A stretch of 64,000 nt of DNA from Cafeteria roenbergensis. Taxonomy: Eukaryota > Sar > Bigyra > Bicosoecida > Cafeteriaceae. The stretch is taken from contig VLTN01000002.1 of NCBI GenBank assembly GCA_008330645.1, positions 1 to 64,000 on the forward strand, given 5' to 3'. Below are positions 8,901 to 18,022 of the stretch, piece after piece. The position numbers and the translations under genes are program-made. The notes under the pieces were generated by a model. That model did no database searches. It saw only the letters and a program-made list of their open reading frames with translations, and was not told the DNA's origin. Every line of letters begins with the position of its first letter. Position 1 is the first letter of the stretch.

Positions 8901-11068
8901 CGAGACTCGGGTCCCTGCGAACGCTGGATGCATCCAACAACCGCCTGCGCAGTGTCTCGCCCGCGCTGGGGTGCATCACCACTCTGCGGCACCTGAACCT
9001 GTTCCACAACTTGCTCGAAACGCTGCCGCTGGAGTTCGCCCCGGCCATGACGCGCTTGGAGTCGTTCGACGTCGGGCGAAACCCCCTGTCGGAGCTTCCG
9101 AGAAAGCTGGCCGGCGTCAGGCCCTTGGGCGTTCGCGCCCTTGCTACCTCGCTCCAGTCGCCGTGGCTGCAGGTCGGATACCTGGCCCAGGCCAACGCCA
9201 GGGCCCGGGAGGCACGCGCCGTTCGACAAGTGGAAGATGCCAACGAGGCCGCCGACGCTGTGGAAGCGCAGCGAGCAGGCATGCTCCTGGAGGACGGGCG
9301 CGCCAAGGAATGGGAGCTTGCCGGCGTCCACCTGGAATTGCGGTCCTGGCGTGCTCCCGGAGACGCCCCCGTCGCCTGGAGCAAGGCCTCGCTGGCCAAA
9401 CCCGCGACAGGCCACTCTCTTGCGGATTGGTTCAGCCAGCCGCGCTCCAGCCGCGCCCAGGCGCCGGAGCAGCGGCGCATGCCCGCAGAGGGCGACGTAC
9501 CGTCACTTGGCACCGGCCTGCGGCCCAAGACAGCCTCCTTGACCACCGCGTTCGCGGCTGGCTCTCCGGCAACAGCTCAGGCGGATGAACTGGGCGCTGC
9601 CACGCTTGGTGATGCCAACGCCTCTCGCTTGCCAAGCGCGCCGTCCCGACGCTCTCCAGTCCCGCTGCTCCCCCTCCGCGGGACAGGGGGGCCCGAAGCG
9701 GGCCGCGGGGGAGGAGAAGCAGGCTGGCTCGCCAGTCGCCCAGCCACTGCCGACGCCGTCCTTCAGGTGGCGCCCAAGGGAATCAGAGGCACGCTTGGCC
9801 TCCTTCGCAGGCACCCGGGTCAGGTTGCGGAGCAGCGTGCGGTTTGCCGTGTCCTTCGCGGCCCGCCTGCTGTTGGTGGGCAGACGGCCGACGCCCAGCA
9901 GCGGCACGCCGAGAGCGCAAGCCTGCAGCTGGACACGCAGCCAGTCCGGCCTCTGCTGGCCCCTGCTGCTGGGCCGCGCCTGTTTCGCTTCGGCAAGGGC
10001 CTCGTGTACGACGCCCACCGGACTTCGCCAAGCCGGCCCATGCCCCCCCATGAGGAGGCAGCCTGGCGACTGCAGAGAGCGCGGACCGGCGCAACGCGCC
10101 ACTTCGAGATCGAGGACTCGGCCCGCGCGGCACCTCAGACGGCAAGCTGGGGAGACAGCCAAGACGAGGCGTTCGAGGCCCGCCGAAGCAGGCTGCTCGA
10201 GACTCACCCTGGCTCCGGGCAGCTGGGCGGCGCCGACCTCGCCGACGAGCACGAAAGCCCGTCAACTGGTGCTGCTCCCAACACTGGCGGGCAGAGGGGA
10301 CCATTGGCAACACCCAGAGCGGAAGCGGATTCGGCTCTGGCTGAGGCAGCCTCGAGAGAGGCGAGCCACGAACCGCCCGTTGACTTGATGAAGCGCCACG
10401 TCGCGTCTGCCGTGTTCTCGCGGGGCTACACAACAGCCGACGTTGGGGAGCACCTGACGGTGCAGGAGCGGTTTCACAGCCACGCCACGGCAGAGTGGCT
10501 TGCAAACGGGAGCCAGTACTTGCAAGGAACGCGCAAGGCGGCCGATTTTCGCTCGGCCGTGCGACGGCGGTGCGGGCCGGGCTACTCGGCGGCACTGCAG
10601 CCTGCCATCGACGCCTTTTTCCAGCACGCGACCACAACCAGTATGGTGCCTCTCTTGGGAAGCTATTCGCCCGGCGAGCTCGCCGCGCTTCGCGAGCTTC
10701 GGGCGGCTGGCTCGCGCACCATCGCCACTGGGCGAGACGCTGTTGCACGGGACGCACGTGCTCGGGCGTCGCTGGCGCCGGCACGCTACCAAGTTGACCT
10801 GGCCACCCTTGGCCAGCGCGTGATGAAGCAGGAGCGGGAGAGCTCGTCGAGGTTGCAGCTCGCGCGCGCAGAGGAGGTCGCGGCAGTCAGGAGGCGGGCC
10901 GCGCGAGCAAGGGTGCGGATCGAGGCCAACTCCATTGCCCTGTATAGGTTGCAGAGGGAGGCGGCCATGACCGAAACGCGGGCACTGCAGCGCGAAGTCG
11001 CCCGCCGAACACGCATTCGGGACCAGCAAGCGGCAGCGAGGGAGCTTGAGCGCCTCCTCCCTTCGTGA
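5912..11068 (+). CDS. Giant EF-hand plus leucine-rich-repeat protein
   Basis: A 1,718-aa single-exon protein. Residues 1-80 are acidic and low-complexity. Residues about 285-365 form an EF-hand pair; the second loop, DASGNGALECSE (about 343-354), is canonical while the first is degenerate. A charged coiled coil covers about 465-590. About 19 leucine-rich repeats of 23 residues (LxxLxxSxNxLxxLPxxLGxCxx, the SHOC2/plant PIRL class) run from about 610 to 1070. The C-terminal 650 residues are mostly disordered and Ala/Pro/Arg-rich, with a folded-looking patch at about 1490-1610 and a final Arg-rich coiled coil. LRRs bind proteins; the EF-hand suggests calcium control. No transmembrane segment, so it is likely cytoplasmic or cytoskeletal. 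No exact orthologue is recognised. Confidence 0.8.
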   Translation: MSAAAHGGSSPAGCGDPGAEAPWLAPSPAESLLSDDDNDSGSGGLSRTASSEEDSDEGSEAAPGPGAAAVAAAATAETQVAAPLPEPTANPARAPRLLERVIRRGSFVGHPNASDCSGTAEVVLRGDELWLRVARLRCAAASSGTELFLYTSPRPRPIAVADLEQEGPRVPLPGTGSSGVEEVMPRLMLVPTAEIRRGPPATDPGVHWRDMASVFICRPGQRLLLQGGDVPTAVFGYCTLQQVSVREAAAARGVVPAPSGTVAGEPKASPEETKASGMPAAAGSKLVGKSWAELGELARATFRHASKSWRRGTFDFREFKAALRDLGVQMTEARAWLWFQTADASGNGALECSELQTAFRILQLLASPARHLPWDSYFAFDSDPKDHSTRFRPGKVDVVAFHGICRAYGLRVSLAKAEAVFQKLDPAGKLRVPYRKFFDGFATLLDPRFELTRRGINPRQLPAGLPRNPREAARVVISEEEARLVVQVQQAAAAAAADRKAERQEHELLSKGAWVRRQMEYRKAKRAAALRERAGQRAKEREQQSSHQIRSAELQLRRLVAEKRGALRRAAALEQAEDVRGRVEAKAALVASHGLDRVLLSGRGLTHLPHGLWVDPDAAALLPSVLLLDASRNALRTLPGLKLFAQLEALRKLDVSSNCLTSLPAAISWCARLQILNASANVLEGVPAELGSLGELVSLDLSSNRLRALPAELAALSLLRSLRLDGNELRSLPDGLGEQCGALARLSLHSNLLGSLPESLASCTALTELDVSWNKLRRLPPGMGSLERLRRLVASHNELVELPPLLGSCSSLEALWVEHNGLTRLPDSICQMSRLASLRASHNRLSRLPADLGDCQSLLELTARHNLLEGLPGSLGRMADLQMADLAHNRISAIPGTIGGCRSLRHLSLAHNRVGQAGGDPLPPSFPSLASLEVLDLSRNRIERLGPVIGMHSTLAQLVLEGNLLSELPDELGQTASLVELCVAGNMLTQLQDAVCARLGSLRTLDASNNRLRSVSPALGCITTLRHLNLFHNLLETLPLEFAPAMTRLESFDVGRNPLSELPRKLAGVRPLGVRALATSLQSPWLQVGYLAQANARAREARAVRQVEDANEAADAVEAQRAGMLLEDGRAKEWELAGVHLELRSWRAPGDAPVAWSKASLAKPATGHSLADWFSQPRSSRAQAPEQRRMPAEGDVPSLGTGLRPKTASLTTAFAAGSPATAQADELGAATLGDANASRLPSAPSRRSPVPLLPLRGTGGPEAGRGGGEAGWLASRPATADAVLQVAPKGIRGTLGLLRRHPGQVAEQRAVCRVLRGPPAVGGQTADAQQRHAESASLQLDTQPVRPLLAPAAGPRLFRFGKGLVYDAHRTSPSRPMPPHEEAAWRLQRARTGATRHFEIEDSARAAPQTASWGDSQDEAFEARRSRLLETHPGSGQLGGADLADEHESPSTGAAPNTGGQRGPLATPRAEADSALAEAASREASHEPPVDLMKRHVASAVFSRGYTTADVGEHLTVQERFHSHATAEWLANGSQYLQGTRKAADFRSAVRRRCGPGYSAALQPAIDAFFQHATTTSMVPLLGSYSPGELAALRELRAAGSRTIATGRDAVARDARARASLAPARYQVDLATLGQRVMKQERESSSRLQLARAEEVAAVRRRAARARVRIEANSIALYRLQREAAMTETRALQREVARRTRIRDQQAAARELERLLPS

Positions 11069-11259
11069 GTCCGGGACGCGCTGAGGCCTCGGTGCCTGTC
11101 GTTGCGTGAGCAGCGCGAGCGGTGCGGCGGATGAAGAGAGCACGAGCGATCAACAATCACGGCCAACGCAGCGCCGGCCGGACGCCACCTGCGGACTTGG
11201 GCGCTCTGTGCCTCCCGTCACGCAAGGGCGCACACGCGCCAAACGCTCGCCCGCCCACG
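11069..11259. other. Convergent intergenic spacer
   Basis: Short spacer between the 3' ends of the LRR gene and ELP4. No feature seen. Confidence 0.4.
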
Positions 11260-12510
11260 TCAGTCAGCAAGGCTTTCAACAGCAGCTGCCAGCGCGCTGG
11301 GCTTGGTGCCCGACGACCCTTGGCCGTCCCGGGGCCGCGCGTCTTCGCCCTCCGGCGGAAGGTGCATCGGGTCGAGCGTCAGGCGCCGCTTCGACCGGCC
11401 AACAAGCAGAAGCCGCGACCCTCGTCCTCCTCGGGGCGCCGACGGAACAAGCCCGGGCCCCAGCGGCGCACGGCCGACCCGTAGAATGCCTGCATACTCG
11501 GCACCGAACCCTTGCGGGGCCTCCAAGCAGGCGCCGTTGCCGCACTCCTGGCCGAAAGCGGCCGCGCGCAGCACCACGTCCCCGCACCTCAGGAGGCATG
11601 CGACGTCGTGGGCAGTTGCGCCGTGCTCCGCGCGCGCAGTATGCATTGGCGGCACCACGACGAGGGCCACGCAGTCGCCCGCGGCCTTCACCCGCCGTCG
11701 CAGCCTCCACAAGCCCGCGAGCGCCTTGCACCGCACTGCCGCGCCGCCAGCCCCGCCAGGCCACGACGACATGTCCCCACCCCACAGCCACACCAGCCGG
11801 CCGGGGGCGCGCTGCCGCGCGGCCGCCGCGATGGGATCCGCGGCGCTCGCGTCGGCCTCCGCAAACAAAGCGTCCCCGGCAAACGCCAGCAACGCCGGAG
11901 GCACCGATTCATCCCCGCCACAGGCAGCGACTTCCAGGGTGGCGTTGCATCTGCGGGCCGCCTCGGCAACGCCAAGCGGCCGGTCCAGGTCGAAAGCAGA
12001 GCAGAAGACTGCGTCGGCGCCCGCGCCGCCCGCAGCAGCGTCGGACGCCCCGCGGAACGCAGACGGCCCGCTGGACGGCACTGGCGCGGCCGACCCCGTG
12101 CCTCCTCCGTCGCCGGCGTGCCGGTCCCCGCCGCGCTGCACGAAATCGCGGTACTGCCACGCCGACCCCAGGTGCCCGCCGCCCCCCGCCGCATGTGACG
12201 GCCCAGCACCCGAAGGCGGGCCAGCCGCCCTCGGGGCAGGCCTGGGCACGGATGCCAGAAAGCCCGCGAGCGCGGCTCGCCCGTGCGCGGCGACAAAGCC
12301 GCGGTGCTGACTCGGGCCGGCCTGCGCCAAGAACAGCGACGCAAGCGCCCTCGCCAGTCCCCCGCCCCCGGCGTCCTCCTCCAGCACGACCACGCTTCCC
12401 AGCGGGATCCCGCCGCCGAGGTACTGGTCCAGCGCCGCGCAGCCCGAGCTCAGCGCGAAGCCGCCGGAGAGCCACGGGCGCGTGCCCGGCGGACGACGCG
12501 AGGCCGCCAT
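11260..12510 (-). CDS. ELP4: Elongator complex subunit 4 (ELP4/PAXNEB)
   Basis: A 416-aa single-exon protein. Elp4 forms the Elp4-5-6 hexameric RecA-like ring of Elongator, which supports wobble-uridine tRNA modification. Hallmarks: an N-terminal GxxALDQYLGGGIPLGSVVVLEED segment at about 22-45, WQYRDF in the middle, FCSAFDLDRPLG, and a CVALVVVPPMH strand equivalent to the conserved threonine/histidine-containing strand. The usual P-loop is absent, as in the family. Alanine- and glycine-rich insertions enlarge the loops, as in other proteins here. It is divergent from the WrbA gene (261 bp between starts). Identification rests on several motifs in the right order. Confidence 0.85.
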   Translation of the reverse strand: MAASRRPPGTRPWLSGGFALSSGCAALDQYLGGGIPLGSVVVLEEDAGGGGLARALASLFLAQAGPSQHRGFVAAHGRAALAGFLASVPRPAPRAAGPPSGAGPSHAAGGGGHLGSAWQYRDFVQRGGDRHAGDGGGTGSAAPVPSSGPSAFRGASDAAAGGAGADAVFCSAFDLDRPLGVAEAARRCNATLEVAACGGDESVPPALLAFAGDALFAEADASAADPIAAAARQRAPGRLVWLWGGDMSSWPGGAGGAAVRCKALAGLWRLRRRVKAAGDCVALVVVPPMHTARAEHGATAHDVACLLRCGDVVLRAAAFGQECGNGACLEAPQGFGAEYAGILRVGRAPLGPGLVPSAPRGGRGSRLLLVGRSKRRLTLDPMHLPPEGEDARPRDGQGSSGTKPSALAAAVESLAD

Positions 12511-12771
12511 TCAGCCCGGAGGTGGGCGGCGCCGGCCACGCCTGGCTCTTGGGCGTCCCGCCAGGGCTCCAGGCCCGCCTCTGGGCGCACGCGCGGCTTG
12601 GCCGCGGGCGCGTGTGCCGCCTGAGCGCCAGCTCGCTCCACAGCGCAGCGGCGCCCAACACACACTGCGGGGCAGAGCCGGTTGGTCGATCGCGCGCAGC
12701 GCCGTCCATCTTGGAGGGAACAGCGGAACAACCCCCCGCACTCCCGGGACACTCGCACAGGCTCCGACACC
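12511..12771. promoter_or_regulatory. Putative shared promoter of ELP4 and WrbA-like gene
   Basis: 261 bp between divergent starts; no TATA element seen. Inferred from arrangement only. Confidence 0.35.
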
Positions 12772-14001
12772 ATGGCCGCCGCTACCACCGCCGCTGCCCC
12801 CACGGCAAAGATCAACATCATCCACTACTGTGAGACCGGGCGCTGCGCTTTTGCCTTGGGGCGCGACGCGCGCTTCGCGGCACCGCGGGGCCATCGGATC
12901 GCCCCTTGCTTCCAGACGCGCGACGTGGCATCCGGACGCCCGTCTTTGAAGGCGCCGGCGCCTCCCCTCCCCGCCCGCCCCCTCGCCCCCCTCAGCTATG
13001 TACGGCCACATTGAGGCCATGGCGCGCTCGTTCAAGGAAGGCGTGGACTCCGTGGACGGCGCCGAGGGCGTGCTCCTTCGGGTCCCGGAGACCCTCTCTG
13101 ACGACGGTGAGGCTCGTGACGTGTCACGCAACTCCGCTGCGCCTTCCCGGCATCCACGCTCCCCCTGCCTTGCCGATGTCACCATTCTTTCTCCCTCTCC
13201 TGTGCCTTGTGCATGCGTCGTCGACCGCAGTGCTTGCCGCGATGCACGCCCCGCCTGTGAGTGCGTATGGTCGGGAGAAAGCGCGCCCGCAGACGCTGCG
13301 CACGGCGCCAGCGACTGCCGTGCCGATGCTCCCAGCTGCGCCGTCGCCCTTTGCCCGACCCCGCGTGGCCTTTCGTTCCGCAGAAGGCCGAGGACATCCC
13401 GGAGGCCGACCGCGCGACGTTTGTCGACTGCGACGGGATCGCGTTTGGCATCCCCACCCGCTTCGGCATGATGGGTGAGCCACCTCCGGCAAAGCCCCGG
13501 CGGTCCCCACCATCGCGGAGCCCCCCGGTGCCGGTGCTGTGACGAGCGGCTCCGGCCGAATCCCCAGTGTTGCTCGCTCCAGAACCAGTGTTTCCCCCCC
13601 CCCGCCCACGTCGCTTGCGCCCACACCCTGCCGCAGCCGCCCAGATGAAGGCCTTCTTCGATAGCACTGGCGGCCATTGGCAAAAGGGCGCCCTCGTTGG
13701 CAAGCCCAGCGCGGTGTTCGTCAGCAATGGCTCGCAGGGCGGCGGTCAGGAGACAACCGCCTTGACCGCCGTCACGCAGCTGGCGCACCACGGCATGATC
13801 TTCGTGCCCTACGGCTACCAGTCGCCGGAGGTGCAGTTCGACAGCTCCTCCGTGCATGGCGGCTCCGCCTACGGCGCGGGGTGCATCGCCGGCGCGGACG
13901 GATCGCGCAAGCCGTCGGAGGCCGAGCTCTCGGTGGCCAAGGCCCAGGGCGCCTACTTTGCGAAGACCGCCCTGGCCCTCAAGAAGGGCCGCAGCGCTTG
14001 A
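12772..14001 (+). CDS. NAD(P)H:quinone oxidoreductase, WrbA/flavodoxin family
   Basis: FMN enzyme that reduces quinones by two electrons, protecting from redox cycling. Five exons: 12772-12829, 12996-13106, 13231-13256, 13384-13474, 13637-14001 (216 aa). Exon 3 is only 26 nt, encoding the LAAMHAPP stretch; without it the frame is lost and the WrbA alignment breaks. FMN-site motifs: [34 protein letters not shown] and the [11 protein letters not shown] segment. Introns are 124-166 bp; all donors are GTGAG and three of the four acceptors are CGCAG, intron 1 ending CTCAG. The C-terminus [10 protein letters not shown] matches the family. The N-terminal Ala/Thr extension of about 10 residues looks too short for organelle targeting, so the enzyme is probably cytosolic. 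Confidence 0.93.
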
Positions 14002-14331
14002 GTCGCATGCCACGCGCGGCGATGCCTCGACTGCCTTGTGTGGAGCCGTGACCTGGTCTGCAGCCCCCGTTTCGAACGTGATGCGCCATTCCGCCGGCGA
14101 GGCGGCAGTTGGCCGCGGGCTTCCCAGCTGGCCGGGAGCAAACGCATGACACGGCAAGCGATGCGTGGTTCTGGGTGCGCAAGCAAGGCAAAGCGTCGCG
14201 GGGCGCGCCGCCCTGTTGTCACTGGATGCAACGAACTTGGTGGTGCAAACCAAGGCTGGCACAAGACCCGCAGCGCTCGCACCGTCCTGCCTCACGCGCT
14301 TCCGGAGACAGGGGGGGGGGGGAGGAACAGG
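14002..14331. other. Convergent intergenic region with poly-G run
   Basis: 330 bp between the 3' ends of the WrbA-like and RIB43A genes. It contains a run of about 11 G near 14311. Nothing else is seen. Confidence 0.5.
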
Positions 14332-16065
14332 TCAGCGGTCCGATTGACCAAACTTGCCGAAAAAGTCGTCCGTCATGCTCGCGCCTCCGGCAAGGCCCAG
14401 CCGCAGCTTGCGCTCGTCGTCCTTGCGCCGCTGCTGGTCCGCCATTTGCCGCTGCAGGGCGGCAAGGTGCTCTTGCTGCCGGCGCCGCTTCTCCTCCGCA
14501 GCCGCCGCCTCGTAGCGAGCCACGCCCCGCAACTCCTCACGCACGGCTTCCTCCTCCCGCTCCTCTGCGGCGCGCGCCCGCCTCTGGGCGGCCTCCGCTT
14601 CGGCCGACTGCCGGGCCTGTTCCACTCGCATACGATGCAGCTGCTCCTCGGTCATGCCCCGGAAGTGGTCGCGGCGGACCCGGCCAGGACCGAGCGTGGC
14701 GCTCGCGTCCCCGTCCTCCACGTGCTCCTCCCCAAGCCCGGCGGGCAGCATTGACCGCGCTTGGGGCCCCTCGGCGTCGGCTCTGCGCGCCTCCTCCCTG
14801 GCCAGCCTGGCGGCCTCGGCGAGCTCCTTGTTCTCTTGAGCAAGCTCCGCTGCTCGCTGCCGCCTTGCCATGGCCGCCTCCTTCTCGTAGCTTGAGGCCG
14901 CCTCCGAGGCGCGCATCGAAAACGCAGCGAACCGCTCCTCCTCCTCCTTCTCCTCGCGCGCGCGCCGCGCCCGCTCCTCGGCCTGCTCCCGCCCCCACTC
15001 GCGCATCTGGGCGGCCTGCAGCGCAGCGCGCTCGGCCGCGCGCAGGTCCTCGCCGTCAAACACAATCCCCGAAGAGGGGCCGGCGCCCATCCTGTCCTCG
15101 GGGCTGATGCCTCTTGCCCTCTCTGCGAGGGCGCGCCGGTCCGGGTCCGCTCGCAGCGTCACGAGGTGGCGCTCCCGGTCGATGGCGAGCTGCCGGGCGC
15201 GCTGCTCGCGCTCCCGGCGCGCCGCCTCCTCGTGCGCCGCCACCGCCATGCGGATGCGGTTCGCCTCCTCGGCCTCCCGCCGCTCCTCCTCCTTGGCCGC
15301 GGCGGCGCGCTCCTTCTTCTCCGCGATCTGGGCGTCCAGCGCCGCATAGTCCATCTGCGCGGGGCGACAGGGCGCGCGGACGGTGGAGCGCGGCAGTGGC
15401 CGCCGCCGCGGGGCCGTGCGGAAAGGCGCGGGGGCAGGCTGCCATTGAACCGGTGGCGCGGGCCCAGGCTCGCAGCCACGGGGCCAAGGCAAGAAGAGCG
15501 GCGACCAGGAAGCGTGCGGCGGGGACCAATGGCAAGCCGCCGCCTTGCACTCGGCACAGACGGAACAAGCAAGAACCACAGCTCTGTTCCACCGCTGCCT
15601 CCCGCCTCGCAGCGCTGCGTTCCTCCCCCCTCATCCGCGGACCCCTCCCCCCTCATCCGAGCACCACAGCCAGGGACGAAGCTGCTTCGGCCTGGGGTGG
15701 CGCCGGGGGCGCCCGTTGGGGCGCCTGGCGCGCGGTCAACGCGGCGAGCTGCCGGCCCAACGGGCTGATGGGCAGTTGCGTGGCCGCAAAGCTTGCCGGG
15801 CCGGCGGGACCCGGCCTGCCGCACAAACCGCGGAGCCGCGACCTCAACAGGCCATGCGTCCGAGGCTTCCCGGGCTGCCTCTCCCGGCCGGTGCGCGCGT
15901 GCTGCGCGCGCGAGTTTGGCTCACCCCAACAGTCCGCGCCCGCGCGTCCAGCAGCCGCTCGCGCCTGGCCTCGGCGCGCTCCCTGCGGGCAGCATCCTGG
16001 CGCGCCTGGCGCTCCTCCACCATGAGCGCCCCCGTCTGCTCGCGCTCCCCGGGTATCGTCTGCAT
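14332..16065 (-). CDS. RIB43A-like coiled-coil protein of ciliary doublet microtubules
   Basis: Microtubule inner protein of the protofilament ribbon in doublet microtubules. Two exons on the minus strand: 15925-16065 (47 aa, ATG at 16065) and 14332-15354, joined in phase 0 to give 387 aa; animal RIBC2 is about 380. Nearly all of it is charged coiled coil rich in E, A, R and Q. Diagnostic points: the ARARTVG-MDYAALDAQIAEKK stretch across the splice junction, QMREWGREQAEERARR in the middle, and HFRGMTEEQLHRMRVEQ near residue 290, the RIB43A 'GMxxEQL' motif. The 570-bp intron has GTGAGC/CGCAG ends. It is divergent from prohibitin, 244 bp apart. Expected location is the axoneme. Confidence 0.9.
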
Positions 16066-16309
16066 CGCCTGTCTGCCCGGGTCCCCGCGAGGCTCGAGCC
16101 GAGTGCGCCCTCCCGATATTGGCCCAGTCGCAAGCAATGGCGCGCCGGCGGCTCTGCGCGTCGAGGCGATCGACGAGCGGGCGCAGTCCTCGTCCGGAAC
16201 TCTGGCCGACGCAATCGCGGGGCGCCAGCAGCCTTCGCCGGCCCGCACTCCCGCTGCGCCAGGCGCACCTTCCCGCTTCCGCCGCTCCCCCCCCCTCGCC
16301 GGCTGGGCC
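16066..16309. promoter_or_regulatory. Putative shared promoter of RIB43A and PHB1
   Basis: 244 bp between divergent starts of a ciliary and a mitochondrial gene. Inferred from arrangement only. Confidence 0.35.
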
Positions 16310-17478
16310 ATGGCCATGTCTCGCGCGCTGAACCGCCTCGCCGGCATCTCGACCGGCGTCGGCATCGTGGGCGCAGCCCTCGGGGCTTCCCTCTACACTG
16401 GTGAGGCGCTGCAGCTGCCGCCCTGCTCGCCGCCCCCTCCGGCGCGCCACCAGCGTGCGCGCGCGCCCGGGCCGCTTTCGGGCGCAGGCCCCCCGTGACT
16501 GCCGGGGCCCAGCCATCGAGCGGGGGGCGCGCGCGCGCCAGAGAGAGCGAGCGGGAGGGCCGCCGACTCGGCCTGCTGCGCTTCCTCAGGAATGCCCGCC
16601 CTGCTGGGCGCCGCCAAAGCTTGGGCTCGCGCGCCCCGCGTGCCGCTCCCGCGCCGGAACAGCGGTCGCCCGCCATGCGAACCCTCCTTGTTGTCCTGCC
16701 GTGCCCTGGTTCGGCCGCAGTGGAGGGCGGCCACCGCGCCGTCATGTGGGACCGGATCAACGGAGTCGGCGAGGTCGTCATCGACGAAGGCACCCACCTG
16801 CGGATCCCCATGTTCCAGTACCCCATCACCTTTGACGTGCGCCTGAAGCCGCGTGTCATCGCCACGCGCACGGGAACCAAGGACCTGCAGCAGGTCACCA
16901 TCAGCCTGCGTGTGCTCGCCAGGCCCCAGGTGGACAAGCTCCCGTCCATCTACCGGTCGCTCGGCGAGGACTACTATGACCGCGTGCTCCCGTCCATTTG
17001 CAACGAGGTGCTCAAGGCCACCGTGGCAAACTACGACGCGGAGCAGCTGCTGACGCTGCGTGAGCGCGTGAGCAGGCAGATCCGCGAGGCTCTCAGCGAG
17101 CGCGCCGACGACTTCAACCTTGTGCTCGAGGACGTCTCCATCACTCACCTCGCCTTTGGCCGCGAGTTCACCAAGGCCATCGAGAGCAAGCAGGTCGCCC
17201 AGCAGGACGCCGAGCGCTCCAAGTTCGTCGTGGCCAAGGCAGAGCAGGAGAAGCGCGCGGAGATCATCCGCGCCGAGGGTGAGGCGCTCGCTGCCGACCT
17301 CATCAACAAGGCCCTCGGCGAGAACCGCGAGGCTGTCATCGCCGTGAAGCGCATCGAGGCCGCAAAGGAGATTGCCGCCACGCTGGCGGTCTCGCGCAAC
17401 GTGACCTACTTGCCGGGAGGCGCCTCCGGCGGCTCCAGCCCCAACCTGCTTCTGAGCGTCGGCGGCGCGCGCCACTGA
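16310..17478 (+). CDS. PHB1: Prohibitin-1
   Basis: Subunit of the prohibitin ring complex of the mitochondrial inner membrane, a chaperone and scaffold for respiratory and m-AAA complexes. Exon 1 16310-16400 encodes a 30-aa N-terminus with a hydrophobic anchor (about 8-29); exon 2 16721-17478 encodes the rest (282 aa total; family about 275). PHB-domain landmarks: VEGGHRAVMWDR, GEGTH-like DEGTHLRIP, GTKDLQQVTISLRVL, SIGEDY-like SLGEDYYDRVLPSI, ITHLAFGREFTKAIESKQVAQQDAER and the C-terminal SRNVTYLPGG. The last two and the ring-forming coiled coil mark PHB1 rather than PHB2. The 320-bp intron is GTGAGG...CGCAG. The initiator is the first of two in-frame ATGs. Confidence 0.95.
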
Positions 17479-18022
17479 GCGGCCTCCGGCCGCCCCTCGG
17501 CCGTAGGGCGCACGGCGTCTTCGCCCGGCAGGAGTGCGGTAGCCTGCACCAGCGGGCGTGCACTCGCCTGACCCAAGGGCAGAGGCGCACATCCCGGCGA
17601 GCCCTTTTGGCCCGCCCGGTCTCATGTGCTGGCGCCCGAGCAAAGGCTCCCTGGTTGCGCCGCCGCCCAGCTGCGGGTGGGCGGGCGCCGCGGCCACCCT
17701 TTGCCACCCTCCCGCGCGCGCGAGGTTGTCATCGGCGCTGGCAGCGGTGCCGGCGCTTCTGGTTGTCGGGCTCGCGGCCTCCCCTCTCCAGCGGAGGGTT
17801 TGTGTGTGTGCTGGAGTTCGTTTGAGCGGTGGCGACGTGTGTTCTCGTGCGCCCCCATCCCCGCCACCCCGTCTCCCTTTGGAGATGCGGCCAACGCGGA
17901 GCCCCGCTGTGTATTGTTGCCGCCTGTGCGCGGCGCACCACGGGCTGCACAGGGTGGCGACGAACACGCAACCAAGCACGGAGAGGGCGCTGAGCCACGC
18001 AAGGAGGGCCGCGCAGAGGGCA
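17479..18022. other. Convergent intergenic region
   Basis: 544 bp between the 3' ends of PHB1 and the FG-GAP gene. A short TG-rich stretch lies near 17808. No gene, RNA or repeat family is seen. Confidence 0.5.

Noticed and set aside
11106-12833. 575-codon plus-strand frame opposite ELP4
   Set aside because: Pro/Arg-rich shadow of the ELP4 coding strand.
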